Shown here: positions 8,868 to 17,293 of the stretch, piece by piece
How positions within the stretch are numbered: position 1 is the stretch's first letter
Layout: every line of letters starts with the position of its first letter
Assembly (NCBI GenBank): GCA_902518965.1
Contig: CABYIQ010000003.1
Location: forward strand, 1-64,000
DNA: 64,000 nt
Direction: 5' to 3'
From: an uncultured SAR116 cluster alpha proteobacterium
GTDB taxonomy: Bacteria > Pseudomonadota > Alphaproteobacteria > Puniceispirillales > Puniceispirillaceae
Program-made: the position numbers and the translations under genes
Notes under the pieces: model-generated
Database searches by the model: none
The model's input: the letters and a program-made list of their open reading frames with translations, nothing else
Told to the model about the DNA's origin: nothing

Positions 8868-9653
8868 TTAAGTAGCAGCCAGTTCTTTCGCCAGATCACC
8901 AATTTCAGCTCCGCCTGCCATCAACCTCTTGATATCATCTCCCTGAAGGTCCTTTGCTGTTCCTTCACCAATAACCTCACCGAGGCTGAGGAATGTAAAG
9001 CGGTCAGCAATCAAGCGGGCATGAATTTCATTATGCGTAATCAGGATGATAGCGATATTGCCCAGGTCTTTTACTTGGCGAATGGTTTTCAGAACTTCCA
9101 TCTGCTGTTTCTGGCCAAGTGCAGAAGTGGGTTCATCAAGAATCAAAACCTTGGCTCCAAAATAAATCGCCCGGGCAATGGCCAGTGTCTGGCGCTGCCC
9201 GCCCGACATCGTTCCCACCGCCTGTTCAGGATCCGCAATATTGATGCCGATTTTTGCCATTTCCTGTATCGCAATCTGATGCATCTCATCCATTTTTAGT
9301 AGGCCGAAAGGCGAATTAAAACGCGTCAGCTCGCGTCCCAAGAAAAAATTGCGGGTCACAGAGGTCAACGGATTTAGGGCCAAATCCTGATAAACTGTGC
9401 CAATGCCGGCATCTGTCGCATTACGTGGAGAGGCAAAGCTGACTGGCTGACCTTCGACATGTATCTGGCCTTCAGTTGGCGGAAAGACACCAGACAGAAT
9501 TTTGATCAAGGTTGACTTCCCTGCTCCATTGTCACCCAACAATGCATGAACTTCGCCAGGATAAACCTTCAGTGATACTCCGTTGAGTGCAGTGAAAGAA
9601 CCAAATTTTTTAACCAGTCCTGTGGTTTCAATAAGTGGCTTCAGATCGCTCAT
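8868..9653 (-). CDS. sugar/inositol ABC transporter ATP-binding protein
   Basis: This encodes a 261-residue ATPase of the CUT2 sugar-transporter group in its single-domain form (FrcA-like), rather than the duplicated RbsA form. Walker A is GDNGAGKST at residues 40-48, the signature is SGGQRQTLAIARA, and Walker B is VLILDEPTSAL. The start lies directly after the permease stop (TAAATG) with a GGGAGCAG ribosome-binding site inside the end of the permease gene. Gene order and the iol neighbours make inositol or a close polyol the likely substrate. Confidence 0.93.
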   Translation of the reverse strand: MSDLKPLIETTGLVKKFGSFTALNGVSLKVYPGEVHALLGDNGAGKSTLIKILSGVFPPTEGQIHVEGQPVSFASPRNATDAGIGTVYQDLALNPLTSVTRNFFLGRELTRFNSPFGLLKMDEMHQIAIQEMAKIGINIADPEQAVGTMSGGQRQTLAIARAIYFGAKVLILDEPTSALGQKQQMEVLKTIRQVKDLGNIAIILITHNEIHARLIADRFTFLSLGEVIGEGTAKDLQGDDIKRLMAGGAEIGDLAKELAAT

Positions 9654-11234
9654 TTATACTGCTCCCATAATCCGTTTTCGGATATTTTCATTCAGCAACG
9701 CAGAAGCGATGATCACGAGACCCAAAAATACTCGGTAAAAAGACCCGTCAATCCCAGGTATGTAGAAAAATGCTTCTTTCGCTATCCCAAAAATAAAAGC
9801 CCCAATGATAATCCCGAGGACCGTTCCAAAACCCCCAGTCATTACAATGCCGCCAATCACAGCTGCCGCAATAGCCTCCAGCTCTTTTAAGTTCCCTTTG
9901 GCCGCGTCAGCGGTATTGACTTCAAACACCTGACAGGTCGCGAATATTGTCGCGCAGAAGGCTGAAAACATAAATAGGCTAACCTTGACCTTGTTGGTCG
10001 GCACACCATTTGCCTTTGCAGCATTGAGATTGCCGCCTGTTGAGTAAATCCAGTTTCCAGCCTGCGTGCGGCTGAGCATAATGTAGCAGAGCAAGGATAA
10101 TATTACCCAGATCATCACACAGGAATACAAGCCTGGCGCAAACTGATTGCCAAAATTATTCGTGTTCCAGTCAATCGGATAATACAGCCAGCTGAAGATT
10201 GGTTCAAGAATATCGCCGCCAAAGAAATTCGCCACTGGCCTTGCTGTCACAACAGAATCGATATAGGCCCGAGCCACGTCAATATCTGTTACTGTTTTCG
10301 GCACAACGGGCGTGACCTTGAACGTCGCAATCTTGTCCTGAATGGTGGCGACCATTACCTCATTGCCGGAATTGATCGCATTTTCGAGCGCCCGTTCAAG
10401 CGGCTTCACACCTTTTGCAGCCATGATATCTGTTTTTGCATCAGCGATACGCTGATAGGTATATTGAAGACGATCTGTAATGCTGGCGACATTGTCAGCA
10501 GGAAGCGCGTTCACAATCGCTATCAGGTCTGCCTCAGGCAAAGCTTTTGCTGCTTCCCGTTCAATTTCGCCATGGCCAGGCAGATGAATAATATTTTTAA
10601 TATCAGGAATTTCAGTGACTGTCGTTGCACCCTTAACCTGATCTGGCCGGTGGTTGAATGACCTTAACGATACTTCGGTCAGGCCACGCAGAAAAAACAG
10701 GCCGCCTAACGTTACAATAAAAGACGGGAGGCCAGAGCGGACCACAATATACCCCTGCAGCCAGCCAAAAAATAAGGTAAAGCACATCGTGATGGCAATC
10801 GCCCCTAAAGGCGAGACATCAGAGAGATGAATAAGGGTAAAAAATTCAATGTGCACGCCGCCTTCAAAAGACAAGTAGGGAATGACCACTGAAAAACCCC
10901 AGCGCAAAATCATAGCCATACAAGCACCGGCAAAGCCGACCATTGACCCAATCGACAGATCAAATTCACCTGCAATAATCAGAAGGCCTGCGCCAAGCGC
11001 GATAATTCCCAGCTGGGAAATTACACGCAGATTATTTCTGATCCCAAGCGCATTGAACCCTTCCCCTGCAAAGGGGTTTAACGAGAATTCACCAGCAGGG
11101 ATGGAAAAATAACCCAACATCCCAAAAAGCAACAACATAACCCCAATAGGGCCGATTTCAGGACGGCTGAACAGAGCCGTCAATGGGCCTTTTGCGTCAT
11201 GCCTATCTGATTCCTGCCGCGGTGCTGCAGACAT
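9654..11234 (-). CDS. sugar/inositol ABC permease with large soluble insertion
   Basis: This encodes a 526-residue inner-membrane permease of the RbsC/FrcC family, which is usually about 320-400 residues. The N-terminal half (membrane segments at about 28-45, 72-112 and 143-190) and the C-terminal half (about 368-388 and 415-515) match the family, including the coupling segment GGNLNAAKANGV at about 400-411. Between them lies a hydrophilic, helix-rich insertion of roughly 140 residues (about 195-335), rich in Asp, Lys and Ala. AAGGGGG precedes ATG 11234. The gene is separated from the binding-protein gene by a hairpin with a T-run. Confidence 0.92.
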   Translation of the reverse strand: MSAAPRQESDRHDAKGPLTALFSRPEIGPIGVMLLLFGMLGYFSIPAGEFSLNPFAGEGFNALGIRNNLRVISQLGIIALGAGLLIIAGEFDLSIGSMVGFAGACMAMILRWGFSVVIPYLSFEGGVHIEFFTLIHLSDVSPLGAIAITMCFTLFFGWLQGYIVVRSGLPSFIVTLGGLFFLRGLTEVSLRSFNHRPDQVKGATTVTEIPDIKNIIHLPGHGEIEREAAKALPEADLIAIVNALPADNVASITDRLQYTYQRIADAKTDIMAAKGVKPLERALENAINSGNEVMVATIQDKIATFKVTPVVPKTVTDIDVARAYIDSVVTARPVANFFGGDILEPIFSWLYYPIDWNTNNFGNQFAPGLYSCVMIWVILSLLCYIMLSRTQAGNWIYSTGGNLNAAKANGVPTNKVKVSLFMFSAFCATIFATCQVFEVNTADAAKGNLKELEAIAAAVIGGIVMTGGFGTVLGIIIGAFIFGIAKEAFFYIPGIDGSFYRVFLGLVIIASALLNENIRKRIMGAV

Positions 11235-11254
11235 AGTGATTATCCCCCTTAATA

Positions 11255-11290
11255 TAAAAAGAGTGGGTAACCAAATTAGCTACCCACTCT
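11255..11290 (-). terminator. hairpin plus T-run between binding-protein and permease genes
   Basis: A perfect 10-base stem (11260-11269 with 11281-11290) has an 11-base loop and, read on the minus strand, is followed by TTTTT. It lies 18 bases past the binding-protein stop and before the permease start. Such intercistronic stem-loops commonly act as partial terminators or protect the 3-prime end of the highly expressed binding-protein message. The structure is seen directly; its role is inferred. Confidence 0.75.
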
Positions 11291-11308
11291 AAAAATTATT
11301 TTACGTGT

Positions 11309-12217
11309 TTATCTGTCTACACCAGCAAGAGCGGCGACAGATGATGCGTTGGATTTGTCAACAAACCCAGGGCCAGATGGGATATTTGCACCTGGAAGCA
11401 GACCTGCACCGTTATTATACAAATGAAGTACAATGATCGGCATATAACCCTGCAGACGCTGTTGCTGGTCAATTGTATACTTAACCTTACCTGCATTGAT
11501 CATGTCCATCACAGGCGGGCTAAGATCAAAACAGGAATGATGTACAGACATACCAAGCTCGTCAATGGCTTGTTGGACACCTGCACAAACATGTGGACCG
11601 ACAGATAGAACAGCGTCAATATCAGGATTTGCCTGCAGACCAGCTGCCGCACGTGTCGGAATTGTTGCAGGGTCATTAGAGCTGTCCACCAGCTTAATTG
11701 GCACTGACTCACCATAACCGTTACAACGGTCATTTAGAGCTGTGTTGTAGGCTTCCTGAATAAAGCAAACACCTTTTGTTGCACCTTCAGCCTTTGCACG
11801 AGCACCAGCAGCCTGTCCAGCCAGATACTCAGGCTGACCAACGTGCATTAGTGCGCCTACATCTTTCGATGATTCAAGGCCAGAGTTCATTGTGATCACT
11901 GGGATACCAGCAGCCACAGCAGCTTTAATCGCACCACCTAATGCGTCTGGGTCAGGCAGAGACACTACAATGCCGTCGGGCTGTGTTGCTGCCGCAGCAG
12001 TAATGGATTTTGCCATATCACCCATATCACCTGATGGGGTAAAGATATATTCGAAGTCTGCACCCACATGACGTGCGGCGTCTTCACCACCTTTTTGAAC
12101 CACAGGCCAGAAAGGGTCTTTGCCCTCACCATGCGTGACCATTACATAACGTTCTGCTTGAGCGGCACCAGCAATTATAGTCACTGCAGCTGCTAGAGCA
12201 AAAATAAGCTTTTTCAT
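11309..12217 (-). CDS. periplasmic sugar/inositol-binding protein
   Basis: This encodes a 302-residue periplasmic-binding protein of the type 1 (ribose/galactose) fold. The signal peptide is MKKLIFALAAAVTIIAG with likely cleavage after AQA (about residue 21). Family features include THGEGKDPFWPVV near the N-terminus and DGIVVSLPDP in the first lobe. GGAGG lies five bases before ATG 12217, so this start is preferred over one four codons upstream. It is the first gene of the seven-gene uptake and degradation operon, transcribed away from the dehydrogenase at 12499. Confidence 0.93.
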   Translation of the reverse strand: MKKLIFALAAAVTIIAGAAQAERYVMVTHGEGKDPFWPVVQKGGEDAARHVGADFEYIFTPSGDMGDMAKSITAAAATQPDGIVVSLPDPDALGGAIKAAVAAGIPVITMNSGLESSKDVGALMHVGQPEYLAGQAAGARAKAEGATKGVCFIQEAYNTALNDRCNGYGESVPIKLVDSSNDPATIPTRAAAGLQANPDIDAVLSVGPHVCAGVQQAIDELGMSVHHSCFDLSPPVMDMINAGKVKYTIDQQQRLQGYMPIIVLHLYNNGAGLLPGANIPSGPGFVDKSNASSVAALAGVDR

Positions 12218-12498
12218 ATCATCCTCCAAGATGTCTCTTTTTTTAAAGTGCGCCCATTAGTCAGTATTTTGCGCAAAATGTAAACACAAAATTGCGAGAT
12301 TCTTATAAGTTTATAACAAAAACATCTTTTAATTTGAAAACAAGTTCTAATGGTTAAAATAATTTTCTAATAGTTGGAAAACTATTCCAAATTGTTACAC
12401 CGTCTGATTCATCAATATTTCTTCAATTCACTTTGAAATTACTCTTGGATCATCTATTGATGCGAAAATAAAGAATCAACAAAAAGGGGTCCTGTGAA
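12218..12498. promoter_or_regulatory. divergent control region of the inositol operon
   Basis: This is an AT-rich 281-base gap between the divergent binding-protein and dehydrogenase genes. It contains a direct repeat TTCTAAT(G/A)GTT at 12345-12355 and 12365-12375, exactly 20 bases apart (two helical turns). The second copy runs into a near-perfect 17-base palindrome, TTGGAA-N5-TTCCAA, at 12374-12390. This layout suits a dimeric repressor or activator acting on one or both promoters. The GGAA/TTCC core recalls the motif reported for the RpiR-type IolR of Sinorhizobium, but the spacer there is, as I recall, six bases rather than five. Confidence 0.6.
12374..12390. promoter_or_regulatory. 17-base palindrome, putative operator
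   Basis: The inverted repeat TTGGAA-AACTA-TTCCAA has one internal mismatch around its central C. It is located 109 bases before the dehydrogenase start and 157 bases before the binding-protein start. A regulatory role is inferred from symmetry and position only. Confidence 0.5.
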
Positions 12499-13641
12499 AT
12501 GTCATCATCAGTTAAAGACAAATCAATTGGCATTGGCGTGATTGGCACGGGTTTTATGGGAAAAGCTCATTCCATAGCTTATAGTGCATCAGCTTCAGTT
12601 TTTGGTACGGGCCTTCGCCCACGTTTGGAGATTGTCTGTGATCTCAGTCCAGAAAGGGCAAGCCAGCGTGCGACAGACCTTGGTTTTTCGCGTTACAGTG
12701 ATACTTGGCGTGATGTTGTTGAAGATGATCAGGTGCATCTCGTATCTATATGCACCCCTAATGATACGCATGCGGAGATCGCGATCGCCGCACTAGCTGC
12801 CGGCAAGCACGTCTGGTGCGAAAAGCCCATGTCAACAACGCTTGCTGATTCAACCGCTATGGCAAATGCTGCCGCTAGTTCAGCTGGCAAGACCATCGTA
12901 GGCTATAATTACACGAAAAACCCAGCAGTTACTCATGCACGTCGTTTAATTGACGACGGGGTAATTGGAAGAGTGTCTGGTTTCTTCTGCCGGTATGATG
13001 TTGATAACGAGGCAGATGGTAACCGGCCCTGGTCCTGGCGGATGTCGCGTGCACAGTCTGGCACAGGGTCTAATGGCGATGTCTTATCGCATGTGATATC
13101 AGTTGCACATTTTCTTACTAACTCTTCTATTTCCCGTGTGGTGGGTGATTATACGATAGTACATAAAGAGCGTGCTGACAGTCAGGCAACAGGCCAAACA
13201 AAAGTAGTTGATAATGACGATATGGTGGCCGCCCTTATACATTTTGAGAATGGGGTCAAAGGCCATATTGGAGCCAGCAGAGTCACCTGGGGGCGAAAAT
13301 GCGGTCTGCGCTGGGAACTGCACGGAACAGAGGGCACCATTATATATGATCAGGAGCGGTTAAATGAACTGAAATTATTCACACGACAGGATAACCCTGC
13401 AACAGATGGGTTCCGCACCATCTTAACCGGCCCACTGCATGAGCCTTATGCCGCGTTTCTGCCAAACGGAGGCCACAGCCTTGGCTATATGGATGTGAAA
13501 ATCTGCGAATTGCATGACCTGCTCTCCGCTATTGAAGCAAAGAGCCAGGTCTGGCCAAGCTTTTCAGATGGGCTGAAAATTGAGCGGGTTATGGATGCAG
13601 TTGACCGGTCTGCCCAAACAAATAAATGGGTGGATGTCTAA
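12499..13641 (+). CDS. Gfo/Idh/MocA-family dehydrogenase
   Basis: This encodes a 380-residue NAD(P)-dependent oxidoreductase. The Rossmann motif VIGTGFMGKAHS lies at about residues 13-24. The nucleotide/catalytic Lys motif is GKHVWCEKPMS, and the C-terminal segment DVLSHVISVAHF carries the usual Asp/His pair. AAGGGG precedes the ATG. Divergent placement against the inositol operon suggests an inositol or inosose dehydrogenase (iolG, iolX or iolW type), but the family also acts on many other sugars. The true IolG-like copy next to iolC lies at the right end of the window, so this one may handle scyllo- or another inositol isomer. The specificity is inferred. Confidence 0.88.
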   Translation: MSSSVKDKSIGIGVIGTGFMGKAHSIAYSASASVFGTGLRPRLEIVCDLSPERASQRATDLGFSRYSDTWRDVVEDDQVHLVSICTPNDTHAEIAIAALAAGKHVWCEKPMSTTLADSTAMANAAASSAGKTIVGYNYTKNPAVTHARRLIDDGVIGRVSGFFCRYDVDNEADGNRPWSWRMSRAQSGTGSNGDVLSHVISVAHFLTNSSISRVVGDYTIVHKERADSQATGQTKVVDNDDMVAALIHFENGVKGHIGASRVTWGRKCGLRWELHGTEGTIIYDQERLNELKLFTRQDNPATDGFRTILTGPLHEPYAAFLPNGGHSLGYMDVKICELHDLLSAIEAKSQVWPSFSDGLKIERVMDAVDRSAQTNKWVDV

Positions 13642-13665
13642 CAGGCCTCTACCTTTTTACGACCA

Positions 13666-14424
13666 TCAGACCCATCCGCCATCAACAATGTAGCTCTGGT
13701 TGGAACAGGCGCCTGCCTCATCAGAGGCCATGAACAAAACAAAACGGGCAATATCCTCTGGAATCAGCTTACGCTTCACGCATTGCCGCTGCATCAGTTC
13801 TTTTTCACTCTCTTCCGTCAGCCACATATCAATCTGACGCTGTGTCATGATCCACCCTGGAATCACAGCATTGACCCGGATGTTATCCGGGCCCAGGTCA
13901 CGGGCCAACCCGCGGGTCAGCCCCTGAACAGCTGATTTCGCTGTTGTATAGCAAGGCATCCCGCCCTGACCGATCATCCAGCTGGTAGAGCCCATATTAA
14001 TAATTGACCCACCTCCGGCAGCCGTCATAGGACCAGCAACAGCCTGAGCGGCGAATAATTGGTGTTTCAGATTAGTGGCAATCCGCTCATCAAAATAGTC
14101 AGAGGTTACACTTTCAAGAGAGTGACGATCATCACGGGCGGCATTATTGACCAAAATGCGTATTGGGCCAAGCTTAGCAGAGACTGCCTTTACAGCTGCT
14201 TGAAGCGCATCAATATCCCGCAAATCACAATATTCAAAATGCAGATCTGGGCTGTCTAGCTCTGCTGCTAGCATCTCTGAAGCTGCTTTATCATAATCCA
14301 GAAACCCCACTTTTGCGCTCTGTGCAATAAAGGCCCTAGTTAGCGCCTCACCAATGCCTGAGCCGCCCCCTGTGATAAGAACTGTTTTGTTTCTCAGTGA
14401 AGGATAAATTGCGTCAATTGCCAT
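13666..14424 (-). CDS. short-chain dehydrogenase, sugar 1-dehydrogenase-like
   Basis: This encodes a 252-residue classical SDR. The cofactor motif is TGGGSGIG, the structural motif NNAA is present, the catalytic Ser lies in MGSTSW, and Tyr and Lys in CYTTAKSA. The end SNQSYIVDGGWV is typical of the family. It faces the lactonase gene divergently, and SDR plus SMP-30 lactonase pairs often oxidise an aldose to its lactone and then the aldonate. Which sugar is used cannot be read from the sequence. Confidence 0.88.
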   Translation of the reverse strand: MAIDAIYPSLRNKTVLITGGGSGIGEALTRAFIAQSAKVGFLDYDKAASEMLAAELDSPDLHFEYCDLRDIDALQAAVKAVSAKLGPIRILVNNAARDDRHSLESVTSDYFDERIATNLKHQLFAAQAVAGPMTAAGGGSIINMGSTSWMIGQGGMPCYTTAKSAVQGLTRGLARDLGPDNIRVNAVIPGWIMTQRQIDMWLTEESEKELMQRQCVKRKLIPEDIARFVLFMASDEAGACSNQSYIVDGGWV

Positions 14425-14593
14425 GCTTGCCTGCCTTAATCTTAATGGGGTTTTCGCCTTAAGTACTCTGCCATCAGCTCATCTGGACTGTCAGGATGCC
14501 GTGCGCGTTGACCGGCACAGATTGACCATAGAGGAAAAAACAGCTGATAATCAATATGAGGCTTTTCCAATCTGCAGGTCAGGAGATGTAAAA

Positions 14594-15466
14594 ATGGCAT
14601 GGGAGGTCGCCTTTCCGGTAAAAAATGAACTGGGCGAAGGCCCGGTCTTTGATACAGTTACAGGCTGTCTGTTCTGGTGCGATATTATCGGCCACACAGT
14701 GCTGGCAGGCGACACACAAACTGGGCTGATCAAAACATTCGGCTTCGGGGAGCCTGTGTCAGCCGTGTTTTTGACAGATACAGACCAACTGCTTGTCGCC
14801 GGAGCAAGCGGGCTTTACCAGCTGAACCCCAAAACTGGGACACGGGAACTCATTCTGCCGATCGAAAAAGATAATCCGATTACAAGGGCCAATGACAGTC
14901 GTGTTGCCCCTGGCAATTCAATCTGGTTTGGGACGATGGGACGCAAGCTAGAAACAGACGCTGGCGCCATTTATCACGTCAAAGACGGCAAATGCACCCC
15001 CTTGTTCAGTCCAATATCCATCCCCAACGCAACCTGCTTTTCGCCAGATGGCCGCATCGGTTACTATTGTGATACGCCGCAGCAGAGAGTTATGCAGGTG
15101 GAGATTGACCCAGCCACAGGTCAGCCAGTTGCCCCGCCAAGCTTGTTCACTGATTTATCTGCTGATGGGCTAAATCCTGACGGAGCTGTGACAGATGCAG
15201 AAGGAAATTTATGGAATGCGCAATGGGGGGCTGGCCGAGTGGCCTGTTATGACCCAAATGGACGCTTTATAAAGGCTATTAGCCTGCCTGCAAAACAGGT
15301 GACATGCCCCTGCTTTGGCGGACCGGATCTGAAGACTTTATATGTCACCTCAGCCAGTGAGGGACTGAGCGCAAAGGAGAATCAGGAGCAACCACTAGCA
15401 GGGGTAGTATTTGCGCTGCAGTTAGAGGTGGCAGGCCAGCCAGAAAGACGCCTGTCATTTGATTAA
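14594..15466 (+). CDS. SMP-30/gluconolactonase-family lactonase
   Basis: This encodes a 290-residue six-bladed propeller hydrolase. The metal ligands expected for the family are visible: Glu in NELGEGPVFD, Asn in ISIPNATCFSPDG and Asp in NPDGAVTDAEGN. The frame is open from 14423, but the family start MAWEVAFPV coincides with ATG 14594, eight bases after AGGAG. That start also leaves a normal gap to the divergent SDR. The gene converges with and overlaps the GMC gene by four bases. It probably hydrolyses the lactone made by a neighbouring dehydrogenase. Confidence 0.88.
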   Translation: MAWEVAFPVKNELGEGPVFDTVTGCLFWCDIIGHTVLAGDTQTGLIKTFGFGEPVSAVFLTDTDQLLVAGASGLYQLNPKTGTRELILPIEKDNPITRANDSRVAPGNSIWFGTMGRKLETDAGAIYHVKDGKCTPLFSPISIPNATCFSPDGRIGYYCDTPQQRVMQVEIDPATGQPVAPPSLFTDLSADGLNPDGAVTDAEGNLWNAQWGAGRVACYDPNGRFIKAISLPAKQVTCPCFGGPDLKTLYVTSASEGLSAKENQEQPLAGVVFALQLEVAGQPERRLSFD

Positions 15467-17118
15467 ATTGCCTGCGCATTTGCAGGGAGAATCAGCGGTT
15501 CAAGGGATGGTTTGCCCAGCACCATATCTGAGCCCTTTTCACCGATTACCATCGCGCCCGCATTCAGATTAGCTGACAACATGGTCGGCATGATAGAGGC
15601 GTCGATCACCCGCAGCCCGTCAAGCCCATAAACGCGCAGGCTATCATCCACGACGGCGGTCGGGTCAGTATTGGGTCCCATCCGGCAGGTCCCCATCATA
15701 TGATATGTTGTTGTCCCGCGTTCACGGGCAATCTGAAGCAAATCGTCATCAGACTGAATATGTGGGCCGGGGTAAACTTCATAATCCAGGAAAGGTGCGA
15801 GAGCAGCAGAATGCATCAGCTGCCGAGCCAGTTTCATGCCAGCCAGCACCACCCGCCTGTCTTCTTCTGCATCCAGATAATTGGGCTGAATTATCGGCCT
15901 ATCATAGGGATCAGCAGACCGAGCGTGAATATAACCAAGCGATTCAGGGCGCTGTTGCCAGGCTGCACAGGTAAATCCCGGCTCTGTATCAATTTCAGAC
16001 TGTACCCCTTCTTTATAGCTGGCCGGAGCAAAGGTTAGCTGCAGGTCATGATTGCGGATGCTAGGTTCAGAATGCCAAAAACAATAGACAAGAGTTGGAC
16101 CAAGCCCGACAATAGAAGGTTTGCCCAGAGCATATTTAACAATTTCCCAAAGAAGCTTTGGGCCACGTGTCATCTCATTAATTGTGCTTGTGTTTTTGGC
16201 CCGGCCAGTGAAACGCGGCGCATAATGATCACGCAGATTTTCCCCAACACCTGGCAGATGATGTACAACATCAATCCCTAGCTCAGACAGGCGATTCGAA
16301 TCACCAATACCCGATAATTCAAGTAGATGTGGTGAGCCAACAACTCCTGCAGATAAGATCACCTCACACGAGGCAAGTACCTGTCGCTGTTCGCCATGGC
16401 GCCCGCCCCGACTGAATGCCACGCCGGTGGCCCGGCCCGTTTCAATGGTCACTGACGTGGTATGTGCATGCGTGATGATATGAAGATTTTTGCGTGATTT
16501 TATTGGGTTCAAAAATGACTTTGCCGCACTGTGACGAAGACGTCCTTTTGAAGTGCGTTGCACGTAACTAATTCCCTCTTGAATAACGCCATTATAGTCT
16601 TCGTTAAGAGGTATCCCCATGTCAGTTGCAGCCTGAATGAAAGCGTCACATAAGGGATGACGCCATTCAAGGTCAGTAATTACTTGTTCACCTGCCTTAC
16701 CCCGATAGACAGGTGATCCGTTACCCAGCCTGGTCTCATAGCGTTTAAAATAAGGCAGAATATCCGCATAACCCCAACCTTGGTTGCCACGTTGGGCCCA
16801 TGTATCAAAATCCATTGACTGTCCGCGATTGAAAACCAGCCCATTAATTGAACTTGACCCTCCAAGGGTTTTACCCCGTGGCGCAGCAATGGAGCGGCCA
16901 TTTGTGCCCCAGCTGGGTTCGGTTTCAAACAGCCAATTTACAGACGGGTCTTTCAGTGTTTTAACAAACCCTGCTGGAATATGGATGAGCGGGTTCCAAT
17001 CAGCTGGACCCGCTTCTAAAAGACACACTTTATTTGAAGGGTTTTCGGACAGACGGTTGGCCAGTACACAGCCCGCAGAGCCAGCCCCCACAATCACATA
17101 ATCATATCTTTCTACCAT
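15463..17118 (-). CDS. GMC-family oxidoreductase (choline dehydrogenase-like)
   Basis: This encodes a 551-residue FAD enzyme of the glucose-methanol-choline family. The FAD motif VIVGAGSAGCVLANRL is at the N-terminus, GGSSSINGLVFNRG is the first GMC signature, and GAGVVGSPHLLELSGIG-like residues form the second. The C-terminal active-site His is in TYHMMGTCRMG and the Asn is in SANLNAG. Choline dehydrogenases share this layout, but the family oxidises many alcohols. A GTG two codons upstream (17124) is possible; ATG 17118 is chosen. It ends convergently on the lactonase gene. Confidence 0.9.
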   Translation of the reverse strand: MVERYDYVIVGAGSAGCVLANRLSENPSNKVCLLEAGPADWNPLIHIPAGFVKTLKDPSVNWLFETEPSWGTNGRSIAAPRGKTLGGSSSINGLVFNRGQSMDFDTWAQRGNQGWGYADILPYFKRYETRLGNGSPVYRGKAGEQVITDLEWRHPLCDAFIQAATDMGIPLNEDYNGVIQEGISYVQRTSKGRLRHSAAKSFLNPIKSRKNLHIITHAHTTSVTIETGRATGVAFSRGGRHGEQRQVLASCEVILSAGVVGSPHLLELSGIGDSNRLSELGIDVVHHLPGVGENLRDHYAPRFTGRAKNTSTINEMTRGPKLLWEIVKYALGKPSIVGLGPTLVYCFWHSEPSIRNHDLQLTFAPASYKEGVQSEIDTEPGFTCAAWQQRPESLGYIHARSADPYDRPIIQPNYLDAEEDRRVVLAGMKLARQLMHSAALAPFLDYEVYPGPHIQSDDDLLQIARERGTTTYHMMGTCRMGPNTDPTAVVDDSLRVYGLDGLRVIDASIMPTMLSANLNAGAMVIGEKGSDMVLGKPSLEPLILPANAQAI

Positions 17119-17293
17119 AACCACTTCACACCATCACCTTACTTTTCTGAATTAGATCACACCGAAAGCCAACTATTAGGTCAAGCTAAATATCCGGCAG
17201 GCAAACTACAGCAGAACAGATTTTGACATCTGCAGTTGTCTGCTTAGACTGGATATAATCATTGGCAATGCCAGCAGTGAAAGGGACGCGGCC

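Noticed and set aside
12374-12390. Firm assignment of the palindrome as an IolR site
   Set aside because: The core matches GGAA/TTCC but the spacer is five bases, not six, and no regulator gene is present.
17223-17259. TTGACA and TATAAT upstream of the PanE-like gene read as one promoter
   Set aside because: The spacer is 25 bases, too long for a sigma70 promoter; only the TATAAT may be meaningful.
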